Source of the DNA: Acidobacteriota bacterium
GTDB lineage: Bacteria; Acidobacteriota; Holophagae; Holophagales; Holophagaceae
NCBI GenBank assembly: GCA_016213735.1
Contig: JACQZU010000024.1
Span: 1-64,000 of the forward strand
Reading direction: 5' to 3'
DNA length: 64,000 nucleotides
Part shown: in pieces, positions 16,751 to 25,175 of the stretch
How the letters are laid out: each line of letters starts with the position of its first letter
Numbering within the stretch: position 1 is the stretch's first letter
Notes under the pieces: generated by a model
Database searches by the model: none
What the model saw: the letters and a program-made list of their open reading frames with translations, nothing else
What the model was told of the DNA's origin: nothing
Made by a program: the position numbers and the translations under genes

Positions 16751-17071
16751 TCAGTGCTGGGTGGGGGGCTTGGGAGGAGGGGCGAAGGGATCGGTCCAGG
16801 GCCCCTCGTCCACCGGCAGGCGCTTGTCCTCCAGTACCTCCACGAAGCTCCACTGACTGCCCTTGGGAACTTGTCCTTCGGGAATGCCCAGGACCCGCAC
16901 CTTGAGCGAGCGGTTGTAGAGGGGGAATTCCAGCATGTCGCCCGCCCGCAGCTCCCAGCTCCCCTTCTTGGGCGCGCCGTTCACGCGGACCAGGCCCTCC
17001 TCACAGAGTTCCTTGGCCAGTTCCCGCCGCCGGAGGAGGTGGGTCTTCTTAAGGAAGGCGTCCAGCCGCAT
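16751..17071 (-). CDS. S4-domain RNA-binding protein (HslR/RqcP-like)
   Basis: This is a 106-residue protein dominated by one S4 domain (MRLDAFLKKTHLLRRRELA, then GLVRVNGAPKKGSWELRAGD). Proteins of this shape bind stalled 50S subunits with peptidyl-tRNA (HslR, RqcP). The last 20 residues are Pro-rich. It starts on the last base of the upstream isomerase gene's stop (TGATG). Role in ribosome quality control is inference from domain type. Confidence 0.85.
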   Translation of the reverse strand: MRLDAFLKKTHLLRRRELAKELCEEGLVRVNGAPKKGSWELRAGDMLEFPLYNRSLKVRVLGIPEGQVPKGSQWSFVEVLEDKRLPVDEGPWTDPFAPPPKPPTQH

Positions 17072-18078
17072 CAGGAGCCCTTGAGGATCTGTTCCTTCGG
17101 GACATTGAAGCGAATGTTGGAGCGCAGGCGAAGGTTCTGGAGGTAGTTCTGGATGGCGTTCTCCGCCTTGGGCTCCCGCAGCTTCTCGAGGATCTGGGGC
17201 CTCACCTCGCTGAAAGGCTTCACCAGGTCCAGCTCGGCTGAGACGAGTTGGATGATATAGGTGTCCTTGTCGGTCTCGATGGGCCCGGATACTTCCCCGG
17301 GCTTGAGGCCCAGGGCGGCGTTCTCGATGGCAGGACGGAGCAGGCCCTTCCCGATCCACCCGAGATCCCCACCGGTGGCCTTGCTGGGGCTGGTGCTGTG
17401 CTCCCGCACAAGGTCCTCGAAGGAAGTTCCCTTCTTGAGGGCCTCCTGGATTTGGGCGAGGACGGTCCTGGCCGCGGCGCGTTCCGCGGGTCCGGCGCCC
17501 TTGGCCACCACGAGTTCCCGGATCCGGAAACGGCTGGGCTGTCGGTATTCGTCCCGGTGGTCCTGGTAATAGGCCAGCAGCTCCTGGTCCTCCACGGCGA
17601 CCTTCTGGAATACCTCCCGGCTCATGACGGCCTGGTTCAAGATCTGGCGCTTCTGGAACTTCTTGAACTCCTCGAGGCCGATTCCCTGGCTGGTCTGCAG
17701 GGCCCGCTCGAAGTCGGCGTCGGTGGCGAAGCTGTACTGCTTCTTGATGTCTTCGATGATGCCCCGGATGTACTCGTCGTTGACGTTCTGCTTGATTCCC
17801 AGGTCCTCAGCCTTGTCCTCGATGAGGAAGGCGTCGATGAGCCCCTGAAGGGTCTTGTCCCTGGCGTCGCGCAACTTCGCGTCGAGTTCCTTGCCCGAGT
17901 ACTGGCGATAGAGGGAGGCGTGCTCCTGCTCCACGGCCTGCTGGAGAGACTTCCGGGTGATGACGTGGTTGTTGACGATCACGAGGATTTCCTCCCGAAC
18001 CTCCGCTCCTCCGGCCGCGAAGGGCGCGGCCAGGGCGAGGGCGGCGAGGAGGATCGGGCGCTGCAGGCGGAATCGCAT
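17071..18078 (-). CDS. SurA-like periplasmic peptidyl-prolyl isomerase
   Basis: This is a 335-residue exported protein with a signal peptide (about 1-24), a SurA N-terminal-like helical domain that begins after VIVNNHVITRKSL, and one parvulin (PpiC) domain at about 185-285 (VREHSTSPSKATGGDLGWIGKG). SurA escorts outer-membrane proteins across the periplasm. Only one parvulin domain is present, as in shorter SurA homologues. It lies two bases after the second isomerase gene. Confidence 0.86.
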   Translation of the reverse strand: MRFRLQRPILLAALALAAPFAAGGAEVREEILVIVNNHVITRKSLQQAVEQEHASLYRQYSGKELDAKLRDARDKTLQGLIDAFLIEDKAEDLGIKQNVNDEYIRGIIEDIKKQYSFATDADFERALQTSQGIGLEEFKKFQKRQILNQAVMSREVFQKVAVEDQELLAYYQDHRDEYRQPSRFRIRELVVAKGAGPAERAAARTVLAQIQEALKKGTSFEDLVREHSTSPSKATGGDLGWIGKGLLRPAIENAALGLKPGEVSGPIETDKDTYIIQLVSAELDLVKPFSEVRPQILEKLREPKAENAIQNYLQNLRLRSNIRFNVPKEQILKGS

Positions 18079-18080
18079 GG

Positions 18081-19127
18081 TCACCTTCCCCCCGGTGCGA
18101 GGCGCCGGGACTCCTTCGTCTTGGGGGCCTCGGGCTTGGGCGCGGGCTTGGGGGCGGGCTTGGCCGCGGGGGCGGGAGCCGCCTTGGCCCCTTCCTGGGT
18201 GCCGGCCATGGAGAAGGGAATCTCCTTCTTGATGCCGGCGATGAACTCGTTCCAGACCTTCTCCTGGCGTTCGGCGGTGGCCTTCTGCTTGGCCTGCTCC
18301 TTGACGGCGTCGAAGGCGGGAATTTCTCCCTCGTTGCGGCTCTCCACCTGGATGACGTGGTAGCCGAACATGGACTTCACAGGCTCCCCGACCTTCCCGA
18401 CCTCCTGCTTCTTCACGGCCTCTTCGAATTCGGGGACGAACTGGCCGTAGGCGATGCCCTCGTAGAGGCCGCCCTTGTCCTTGCTGCCCGGATCCTCGGA
18501 ATACTTCTTCGCGAGGTCGTCCCACTTGCCGCCCTTGGCGAATTCGGCCTTGACCTCGGTGGCCTTCTTGAGGGCCTCCTCTTCCGTGAGCCCCTTGTCT
18601 CCGCCGGAGGGGGATCCCTTGGTGGGGATGAGGATGTGGCGGGCCGAGAACTTCCCGGGGACCTTGAAGTCCGCCTTGTGGGTCTCGAAGTAGGCCTTCA
18701 CGTCGTCGTCGCTGAGGTTGGTCTTCTTCTGCAGTTCCGGGGTGCTCTTCTGGAGGAGTTCCGAGGCCAGGAGCTGGGAAGCGGTCTGCTCCAGCTTCTT
18801 GGCGTAGTCAGGGGTCTTGTCCAGGCCGTCCTTCCGGCCCTTGGCCACCAGGAGGCGGAACTCGAGGTAGTTCTGCACCATCTTCTCCCGGCCGGCGCCC
18901 GCCAACTGCTGCCGCTGCTGGGGATTCATGTTCCCGAACATGGCGTTCATCTCGGATTCCTTGATGGCCACGCCGCCGACACTCCCGATGACGGGGTCCT
19001 CCGCCGGGGCCGGGGCGGCCTTGGCTTCGGCCTTCGGGGCGGGGGCGGGCTGGGGGGCGGTCTGGGGCGCGGGGGTCTGGGCGCCGAGGCCCAGAGCGAC
19101 GGCGGAGAGGAGGGCGGTGCGGAGCAT
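18081..19127 (-). CDS. PrsA/PpiC-like periplasmic parvulin isomerase
   Basis: This is a 348-residue protein with a signal peptide, an Ala/Pro/Lys low-complexity linker (about 18-45), a chaperone domain, a parvulin domain at about 160-260 (ARHILIPTKGSP, YSEDPGSKDKGGLYEG, FGYHVIQVESR) and a second Ala/Pro/Lys-rich tail. It likely helps exported proteins fold. First gene of a tight four-gene cluster with SurA-like, S4 and YhaM-like genes. Confidence 0.86.
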   Translation of the reverse strand: MLRTALLSAVALGLGAQTPAPQTAPQPAPAPKAEAKAAPAPAEDPVIGSVGGVAIKESEMNAMFGNMNPQQRQQLAGAGREKMVQNYLEFRLLVAKGRKDGLDKTPDYAKKLEQTASQLLASELLQKSTPELQKKTNLSDDDVKAYFETHKADFKVPGKFSARHILIPTKGSPSGGDKGLTEEEALKKATEVKAEFAKGGKWDDLAKKYSEDPGSKDKGGLYEGIAYGQFVPEFEEAVKKQEVGKVGEPVKSMFGYHVIQVESRNEGEIPAFDAVKEQAKQKATAERQEKVWNEFIAGIKKEIPFSMAGTQEGAKAAPAPAAKPAPKPAPKPEAPKTKESRRLAPGGR

Positions 19128-19166
19128 GGAGGGTCCTTGGGTGGAAAGAAGCGCCGAAGGGTTCGG

Positions 19167-19850
19167 TCAGCTTCGGCGGTTGCCGAGTAGGTTGAGGAGC
19201 GAAATGAAAATGTTGTAGAGGCTGACGAAGAGCGAGAGGGCGAATCCCGCGGGGTCCTCCAGGTCCCCCGTCCGAAGCATGGCGCTGGTGTCCCAGAGGA
19301 GCTTGGCCGAGCACGCGATCACCGCCACCGCGGAAACGAGAAGGCTGAGGGTCGAAAGGTTGAAGATCGCCGCGATCAGGCCGCCGAAGAACATGATCGA
19401 AATGCCGACGATCACGAAGCTGCGCAGGAAGGAGAAGTCCCGCCTGGAAACCATGGCCACCGCGGTGAGCACCAGGAAGTCCGCCGCGGTCATCCCGAAG
19501 GCCGCCAGCACCGTGCCCAGGCCCGCTTGCCGCGCCACGACCAGGGAGAGAATCCCGGCGATGACCCCGGAGACGAAGGTGAAAACGCCAAAGGCCAAGC
19601 GGTTCATGGGCTTCCGCCGGCTGACCGCGCTGGCCCACAGAAGGGTCCCGAACTGGGCCCCGAAGAGCACCCAGACGAAGAATCGCCCCGTCAGGGGGAG
19701 GAGCCACGCGGCCACGAAGGGGCCGCTCAGGGCGCCGAGGCCGGCAACGGCGAATCCGCCCACCAGCCAGAGGTAGACCTGGCGGACGAAGGCGATCCGG
19801 TCCTGCAGGCCTGCCGCCGCCGGAATCCCCCCTCTCGTGTCCCAGGCCAT
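19167..19850 (-). CDS. Bax inhibitor-1 / YccA family membrane protein
   Basis: This is a 227-residue inner-membrane protein with seven hydrophobic segments. The family's marks are visible: QVYLWLVGGF at the N-terminus, FGMTAADFLVLTA after the fourth span and the final LYNIFISLLNLLG. The typical last helix carries an Asp/Asn-rich pattern (LYLDFINLFL) and here reads SLYNIFISLL. Bacterial members act as Ca2+-leak or quality-control partners of FtsH; here only the family can be stated. It lies 39 bases upstream of the isomerase cluster. Confidence 0.88.
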   Translation of the reverse strand: MAWDTRGGIPAAAGLQDRIAFVRQVYLWLVGGFAVAGLGALSGPFVAAWLLPLTGRFFVWVLFGAQFGTLLWASAVSRRKPMNRLAFGVFTFVSGVIAGILSLVVARQAGLGTVLAAFGMTAADFLVLTAVAMVSRRDFSFLRSFVIVGISIMFFGGLIAAIFNLSTLSLLVSAVAVIACSAKLLWDTSAMLRTGDLEDPAGFALSLFVSLYNIFISLLNLLGNRRS

Positions 19851-19982
19851 CCGCCTTCCTCCTCCAGACCCCCTTCGGGGGAATCGTTCATCTTAGCATT
19901 TCCGGCCATTCCGGCCCATGATTCCTTTCCGGGGGAATGCCCGCATCGTTGCTTCATGCCGACATCCCGCCCGAGGTTCCCC

Positions 19983-21122
19983 ATGCCCCACACCCTCCCA
20001 GCGCCCTGGTCCGACCGCCTCGCGGGGGCGGCAGCCCAGCGGCGCGCCTGGAACCGGGAGCGTGGACTCCAGCCCCCCGCGGGCCTCGATTTCTGTTCCA
20101 ACGACTACCTGGGTCTGAGGAGGGACCCGCGTCTGGCGCGGGCGGCCGCCGAGGCCGCGGAGGCCTTCGGCGCGGGGAGCGGCGCGGCCCGCCTCCTGCG
20201 CGGGGACACCCCCCTCCACCACACGCTCGAGCAGACCCTGGCCCAATGGAAGGGAGCGGAGAGCGCCCTCCTCTTCAACACGGGCTTCCAGTGCAACGCC
20301 ACCGTGATCCCCGCCCTGGCCGGGAAGGGCGACGCGGTGTTCTCCGATGCCTTGAACCACGCCTCCCTGGTGGACGGCTGCAGGATGGCCCGGGCAGGGG
20401 GGGCAGCCGTGGAGGTCTACCGGCACCTGGACCTGGAGGACCTGGAGGCGCGCCTCCGCCGGATTGGGCGGCAGGCAGCCGGGGGCCTGGCCCTGGTGGC
20501 CACGGACGCGGTCTTCAGCATGGACGGGGATGCCGCCGATCTGCCCGCCCTGGTGGAGGTCTGCGCCCGGCACGATGCCCTCCTCCTGGTGGACGAAGCC
20601 CACGCCACCGGCCTGCTGGGCGAGACGGGGGCCGGGCTGGCGGAGGACCAGGGGCTCAAAGGCCGGATCCCCCTCCTCATGGGGACCCTGGGCAAGGCCC
20701 TGGGCTCCTTCGGGGCCTACATCGCCTGTCCCGCTCCGCTGCGCGAGCACCTCCTGAACACCTGCCGGGGCTTCATCTTCAGCACGGCCTTGCCGCCGCC
20801 GGTGCTGGGGGCCTCCCTGGAGGCGATCCGCGTCGGCCGGGAGGAGACCTGGCGCCGGGAGCGGGCCCTGGGCCACGCCGCTGCGCTCCGCCGGGCCCTC
20901 TCCCTGCCCCCGGGGCCCTCGGCGATCGTCCCCCTGATCCTTGGGGAGGACCGTCGGGCCCTGGCCTGGGCCCAGGCCCTCCAGGCCCAGGGCTTCGACG
21001 TCCGGGCCGTCCGCCCCCCCACCGTGCCCGAAGGCTCGGCCCGCCTGCGCATCACCACCGGGGCGCACCTGGAGGAAGCCCAGGTCCAGGACCTGATCTC
21101 CGCCCTGGGAGGCCTGTCATGA
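19983..21122 (+). CDS. bioF: 8-amino-7-oxononanoate synthase
   Basis: This is a 379-residue PLP enzyme that condenses pimeloyl-thioester with alanine in biotin synthesis. It has the FCSNDYLGLRRDPR start, the GSGAARLLRG loop, VDEAHATGLLG and the PLP-lysine motif GTLGKALGSFGAY. The ATG overlaps nothing upstream; GAGGTTCCC precedes it. It begins a bioF-bioD-bioA set in which the bioF stop and the bioD start share four bases. Confidence 0.94.
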   Translation: MPHTLPAPWSDRLAGAAAQRRAWNRERGLQPPAGLDFCSNDYLGLRRDPRLARAAAEAAEAFGAGSGAARLLRGDTPLHHTLEQTLAQWKGAESALLFNTGFQCNATVIPALAGKGDAVFSDALNHASLVDGCRMARAGGAAVEVYRHLDLEDLEARLRRIGRQAAGGLALVATDAVFSMDGDAADLPALVEVCARHDALLLVDEAHATGLLGETGAGLAEDQGLKGRIPLLMGTLGKALGSFGAYIACPAPLREHLLNTCRGFIFSTALPPPVLGASLEAIRVGREETWRRERALGHAAALRRALSLPPGPSAIVPLILGEDRRALAWAQALQAQGFDVRAVRPPTVPEGSARLRITTGAHLEEAQVQDLISALGGLS

Positions 21123-21736
21123 ACCTTCAGGGCCTCGATCGTCTCCCCTCCCCCCTCTGGATCCTCGGGACCGACACCGGAGTGGGCAAGACCTTCGTGG
21201 CCGTCCAGGTGGCCGCGGCGTGGGCCCGCGAAGCTCCCGTGGTGTACCGCAAACCCCTTCAGACGGGCGTCACGGGAGACGGGGATCCCAGGGCCGACCA
21301 GGCCGCGGTGGCAGGGCCGGGCATCACGGTCGAGACCGGCCTCACCCTCCGGGAACCCCTGTCACCCCTCGCCGCGGCGGAGGCCGAGGGTCGCAACCTG
21401 GACCTCGCGGCCCTGGCCGCATGGTGCCGCCGCCCCATTCCGGAAGGCGCACGGTTGCTGCTGGAGGGAGCCGGTGGGGTGATGGTGCCCCTTTGGGGCC
21501 GGACCCCCTTCGCCGCCTGGGGGGCCGAGCTGGACATCCCCGCCTTTCTGGTGGCCCGGGGCGGGCTCGGGACGCTCAACCACACCCTCCTCAGCGCCGA
21601 GGCCCTGATGATGAGGGGCTGGCGCCTCGCGGGGGTGGCGCTGAATCCGGGCCTGGACGGCAGCCACGGGGCCGCCAGGGCCAACGCGGAGATCCTCGGT
21701 CGCTTCCTGCCCGTGCCGGTGGCCGTGCTGGAATAG
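21119..21736 (+). CDS. bioD: dethiobiotin synthetase
   Basis: This is a 205-residue ATP-dependent carboxylase/ligase that closes the ureido ring. It has the P-loop GTDTGVGKTFV, RKPLQTGV in place of the common KPIxTG, and EGAGGVMVPL. It overlaps bioF by ATGA and is followed after three bases by bioA. Confidence 0.93.
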   Translation: MNLQGLDRLPSPLWILGTDTGVGKTFVAVQVAAAWAREAPVVYRKPLQTGVTGDGDPRADQAAVAGPGITVETGLTLREPLSPLAAAEAEGRNLDLAALAAWCRRPIPEGARLLLEGAGGVMVPLWGRTPFAAWGAELDIPAFLVARGGLGTLNHTLLSAEALMMRGWRLAGVALNPGLDGSHGAARANAEILGRFLPVPVAVLE

Positions 21737-21739
21737 GGC

Positions 21740-23104
21740 ATGGCCTCCTTCCTTCCCCCCGACTGGCCTGCCCGCCTCGCCCTGGACCGCGCCCACCTCT
21801 GGCATCCCTTCACCCAAATGAAGGAGCACGAGGCCGACCCACCGGTCCCCGTCGTGGCGGGGGAGGGCTGCGACCTGGTCCTGGGGGACGGACGGCGGGT
21901 GCTGGACGGGATCAGCTCCTGGTGGACCTGCCTCCACGGGCACGGCCACCCGAGGCTCCTCGGGGCCCTGGAGCGCCAGGGCGCGCGCCTTGATCACGCC
22001 ATGTTCGCGGGGTTCACCCACGAACCGGCCATCGAACTGGCCGCCCGGCTGCGTCGGCGCCTCCCCCCCCGCCTCACCCGCTGCTTCTTCAGCGACGACG
22101 GCTCCACCTCCGTGGAGGTGGCCCTGAAGATGGCCTTTCAGGCCCAGCTTCAGCGGGGGCAACGGGACCGCACGCGCTTCGGGGCCCTCCAGGGCGGCTA
22201 CCACGGGGACACCCTGGGGGCGGTGGGCGTGGGAGAGCTGGACAACTTCATGACCGGGATCTTCCGTCCCTTGCTGCTGGCTTGCGCGCGGGTGGCGGTC
22301 CCCGAAGATCCGCGCCGCCAGGTTCTGCCCGAGCTGGAGGGCTGGGAGGTCCGGCTGGAGGACGCCCGGGCGGACCTGCGCGCCTTTTTCGGGGAGCACG
22401 GGGCCCACCTGGCGGCCTTCATCGCCGAGCCCCTCGTGCAGGGGGCGGCAGGGATGCGGATGTGGCCGCCCGAACTGCTCCAGGAACTGCGGGCCCTGTG
22501 CGACGCCCACGGGGTCTACCTCATCCTCGACGAGGTGATGACGGGCTTCGGGCGCACGGGGACCCTCTTCGCGCACACCCAGGCCGGAGTGGACCCGGAC
22601 CTGCTCTGCCTCTCCAAGGGGCTCACGGGGGGACTCCTTCCCCTGGCGCTGACCTGGGCCTCCGAGGACATCTACCAGGCCTTCTGGGGCGACTACACCG
22701 AGGGCCGGGCCTTCCTCCACGGGCACAGCTTCACCGCCAATCCGCTGGCCTGTGCCGTTGCCTGCGCCAGCCTGTCCCTCTTCGACGAGGAGCCCGTGCT
22801 GGCCCGGGCGCAGGAATTGGGAACCGCCCTCCGGGCCTCCTGGTCAGGACTGGCCGGGCACCCCGCGGTGCGGGACGCGCGCCACCTGGGCTGCATCGCC
22901 GCCTGCCGGATCGTGGATCCCCGGACCGGAGCGCCCCATCCCCCGGAGGCGCGCTTCCCCTGGCGCTTCCATCGGAAGGTCCTGGACCACGGCCTCCTCG
23001 TCCGCCCCATCGGAGACTGCCTTTACCTTCTGCCCCCTCTGGCCACGCCCCCAGGACGCATCCGGGAAGCCGTGGAGGTCCTGGGCCGTCTTCTGCCCAA
23101 TTGA
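21740..23104 (+). CDS. bioA: adenosylmethionine-8-amino-7-oxononanoate aminotransferase
   Basis: This is a 454-residue class III aminotransferase that uses SAM to convert KAPA to DAPA. Visible are LWHPFTQM, ISSWWTCLHGHGHP, the GGYHGDTLGAVGVG loop, LDEVMTGFGRTGTLFA and the PLP-lysine segment SKGLTGGLLPLA. Third gene of the biotin set; bioB, bioC and bioH are not in the window. Confidence 0.94.
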   Translation: MASFLPPDWPARLALDRAHLWHPFTQMKEHEADPPVPVVAGEGCDLVLGDGRRVLDGISSWWTCLHGHGHPRLLGALERQGARLDHAMFAGFTHEPAIELAARLRRRLPPRLTRCFFSDDGSTSVEVALKMAFQAQLQRGQRDRTRFGALQGGYHGDTLGAVGVGELDNFMTGIFRPLLLACARVAVPEDPRRQVLPELEGWEVRLEDARADLRAFFGEHGAHLAAFIAEPLVQGAAGMRMWPPELLQELRALCDAHGVYLILDEVMTGFGRTGTLFAHTQAGVDPDLLCLSKGLTGGLLPLALTWASEDIYQAFWGDYTEGRAFLHGHSFTANPLACAVACASLSLFDEEPVLARAQELGTALRASWSGLAGHPAVRDARHLGCIAACRIVDPRTGAPHPPEARFPWRFHRKVLDHGLLVRPIGDCLYLLPPLATPPGRIREAVEVLGRLLPN

Positions 23105-23134
23105 CCCGGGCCGGGCGTCCAGGATTCCCGGGCG

Positions 23135-23173
23135 AACCCTCCGGACTCAAGGGTCGGGGACCCCTGGAGGGTT
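23135..23173. terminator. hairpin after bioA
   Basis: AACCCTCC at 23135-23142 pairs with GGAGGGTT at 23166-23173, and GGGTC-GGG-GACCC forms an inner stem. It lies about 30 bases after the bioA stop and before the 3' end of the opposing PilZ gene. No T-run follows. Confidence 0.45.
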
Positions 23174-23205
23174 CCAGGCGCGTTCCGGGCCGGCCTTCCG
23201 GCCTC

Positions 23206-23565
23206 TTACTCGTTCGCCTCCAGCAGGCGCTCCACGAACCGGTCCAACTCGTACTCCACCAGGTCAGGGAGCCGCAGCCAGTTCACGCCGACACCCACCA
23301 CTCCCATGCCCGGGCTGGGGGCGAAGGCGTAGGCCACGGCCCCGGTGATGGCCACCTGGGGCAGGCCGCTGGTCTCGAAACGGAACTGCTCCAGCAGGCC
23401 CCCGGGCTGGAACAGCCCGGCGCTGGCCCGGGGGGCGAGGATGAAGCATCCCCCGGCGCTGAGGTTGGCCAGTCGGATCCCCTGGAAGGGGTGGCCTTTC
23501 AGGACGAAACGCACGGTGTGCTCATGACTCAGATTCACCCGGGCGAAGGCGCGGCGTTCCGGCAC
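23206..23565 (-). CDS. single-domain PilZ protein
   Basis: This is a 119-residue protein that consists of one PilZ domain. The c-di-GMP-binding RRAFAR motif (RxxxR) is near the N-terminus and NLSAGGC (D/NxSxxG) follows at about residue 34. Such proteins are c-di-GMP receptors. It follows a second PilZ gene by eight bases, so the pair is co-transcribed. Confidence 0.85.
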   Translation of the reverse strand: MPERRAFARVNLSHEHTVRFVLKGHPFQGIRLANLSAGGCFILAPRASAGLFQPGGLLEQFRFETSGLPQVAITGAVAYAFAPSPGMGVVGVGVNWLRLPDLVEYELDRFVERLLEANE

Positions 23566-23573
23566 GGGGTTCC

Positions 23574-23936
23574 CTAGTCCGGATCCGGGATGCCATCCAC
23601 CAGGGCCTGGAGGGAGTTCCGAAGGGCGGGACCCATTTCCAGGAACTGGACGCCGATGCCGACCCAGGTCATGTCCGAATCCCCGGCTCCCAGGGCATAG
23701 GTGACCCGGCCGGTGAAGGAATCGCTGGGCAGGAGTTCATGGTTCAGGGTCAGGGCTTCCAGTTCCTGGCCGGATTCAAAGTCGGCCGACCGCTCCCCCG
23801 GGATCAGGGCCATGCAGCCCCCCAGGCTCACGTTGCCCAGTCCGATGCGATGGAACAGCTGCCCCCCGTGGACGAAACTCGCGGTGAGTTCCGGGCCCAC
23901 GACCACGCGGCGGAACTTGCGGTTTTCGATCCCCAT
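23574..23936 (-). CDS. single-domain PilZ protein
   Basis: This is a 120-residue PilZ protein. RKFRRV supplies the Arg motif and NVSLGGC the second motif. It is related to the neighbouring PilZ protein (both end in a helix after GVGV/GIGV) and probably arose by duplication. The ATG lacks an ideal ribosome site; the upstream extension is basic and unlike PilZ, so it is not used. Confidence 0.83.
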   Translation of the reverse strand: MGIENRKFRRVVVGPELTASFVHGGQLFHRIGLGNVSLGGCMALIPGERSADFESGQELEALTLNHELLPSDSFTGRVTYALGAGDSDMTWVGIGVQFLEMGPALRNSLQALVDGIPDPD

Positions 23937-24023
23937 GTGGCCTCGGCGGCTGCCCTCCCAGCACTTTCCCAAAAAGGCCGCCATTCCACAAGGCGGCACC
24001 TGGGCAGCCGGCCGGTTTTGGGG

Positions 24024-24159
24024 TAGGATGGTCCGTTCTGAAGGCCTAACCCAACCGGGGAACGGGCACCGTTGCAAGCGGGCCCTGGCAGGAGCGGGAC
24101 TCCTGCCTAACCAAGAGGGGACAGCGGCGCCGCGCTGGCCGGGAAAAGGAGTCCGATTC
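24024..24159 (+). promoter_or_regulatory. long structured leader of rplI
   Basis: A TAGGAT hexamer at 24024 resembles the -10 boxes of other genes, and about 125 bases follow before the rplI start. The leader holds a perfect 8-bp hairpin (GGCAGGAG at 24087-24094, CTCCTGCC at 24100-24107, loop CGGGA) and two copies of GCCTAACC, each followed by a G-rich run. It may be a ribosomal-protein autoregulatory leader; no known class was recognised. Confidence 0.4.
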
Positions 24160-24609
24160 ATGGAAGTGCTTCTGATCGACAACGTCGTGAACCTGGGTTC
24201 CCGCGGTGACGTGGTGAACGTCAAGGACGGCTATGCCCGAAACTACCTTCTTCCCCGGAAGCTGGCCCTTCCTGTCACGGCTGGGAACAAGCGCCAGATC
24301 GAGCTGGAGAAGCAGCGCGCCGAGAAGATCCGTGCCAAGGAACTCGCCGAGGCCCAGTCCTTGAAGGAGAAGCTGGAGCAGGTGAGCCTCACCGTCGCGA
24401 AGAAGGCCGGGGAGAACGGGCACCTCTTCGGCTCCGTCACCAACGCGGAGGTCGCCGAGATGCTCAAGGCCAAGGGCTTCACCGTGGAGAAGCAGGCCAT
24501 CAGCCTGCCCCACGTCAAGGCCGTGGGCGCCTTCTCCGTGGACGTGCGCCTTTACAGCGGCGTCCACGCCAAGCTCAGCCTGGAAGTCACCGCACTGGAA
24601 GCCGAATAA
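24160..24609 (+). CDS. rplI: 50S ribosomal protein L9
   Basis: This is a 149-residue protein with the typical L9 start MEVLLIDNVVNLGSRGDVV, the conserved GYARNYLLPRKLA and a long connecting helix of charged residues, then the C-terminal domain with GHLFGSVTNAEVAEML. L9 binds 23S rRNA. AAAAGGAGT precedes the ATG. It stands alone here without rpsF/rpsR/ssb. An HU gene follows 82 bases later. Confidence 0.95.
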   Translation: MEVLLIDNVVNLGSRGDVVNVKDGYARNYLLPRKLALPVTAGNKRQIELEKQRAEKIRAKELAEAQSLKEKLEQVSLTVAKKAGENGHLFGSVTNAEVAEMLKAKGFTVEKQAISLPHVKAVGAFSVDVRLYSGVHAKLSLEVTALEAE

Positions 24610-24628
24610 ACCCCGACCAAAACCTCGG

Positions 24629-24649
24629 CGGGCCCGAGGAGAGGGCCCG
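24629..24649 (+). terminator. hairpin between rplI and HU gene
   Basis: CGGGCCC at 24629-24635 pairs with GGGCCCG at 24643-24649, loop GAGGAGA. Only TCCGTTCC follows, so it could be a weak terminator or attenuator. Confidence 0.35.
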
Positions 24650-24691
24650 TCCGTTCCAATCCCCATTCCACCCGTTCCATGAGGAGCCACC

Positions 24692-24991
24692 ATGAGCAAG
24701 TCTTCCGCCAAGCCCGAGACCCTCGGCATTCCTGAACTGGCCGCCAAGCTGGCCGAGTCCCACGACCTCACCAAGGCCAAGGCCAAGGCCTTGATGGACG
24801 AGCTGCGCGACAACATCGTCACGGGCCTCCTGGCCGGCCACAAGGTGAGCATCTTCGGCCTCGGCACCTTCGAGGTCCGCGCCACCCGGGCGAAGGTGGG
24901 CCGCAACCCCAAGACCGGCGAGAAGATCGACATTCCCGCCGGCCGCAAGGTGGTGTTCAAGGCCGCCAAGGGACTGAAGGAGCAGATGTAG
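24692..24991 (+). CDS. HU family DNA-binding protein
   Basis: This is a 99-residue HU/IHF-like protein: TKAKAKALMDELRDNI helix, VSIFGLGTFEVRATRAKVGRNP arm and FKAAKGLKEQ end. The GRNPKTGEKIDIPA segment is the canonical DNA-binding arm. GAGGAGCC precedes the ATG. A strong terminator follows. Confidence 0.93.
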   Translation: MSKSSAKPETLGIPELAAKLAESHDLTKAKAKALMDELRDNIVTGLLAGHKVSIFGLGTFEVRATRAKVGRNPKTGEKIDIPAGRKVVFKAAKGLKEQM

Positions 24992-25012
24992 GCCGCGCGG
25001 GTCCTGCCGGAT

Positions 25013-25042
25013 GAAGAAGGCCGCCCTTGGGCGGCCTTCTTC
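25013..25042 (+). terminator. strong hairpin terminator of the HU gene
   Basis: A perfect 13-bp stem (GAAGAAGGCCGCC / GGCGGCCTTCTTC) with a CTTG loop, 22 bases after the HU stop. The TTCTTC in the 3' arm partly serves as the T-rich tract. Opposing gene lies 130 bases on. Confidence 0.75.
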
Positions 25043-25175
25043 GTGGAGGGGACCGCTCCCCGACCGCCTGGAGCCTCAAGTCCTCGATCCAGTGGCCGGC
25101 AGGGATTCCCCCGGAGGCCCGGGGCAAGGAACACCCCACCGGGCTTCGATCCTGGGGGCGGGATTCCGCCCCCAT

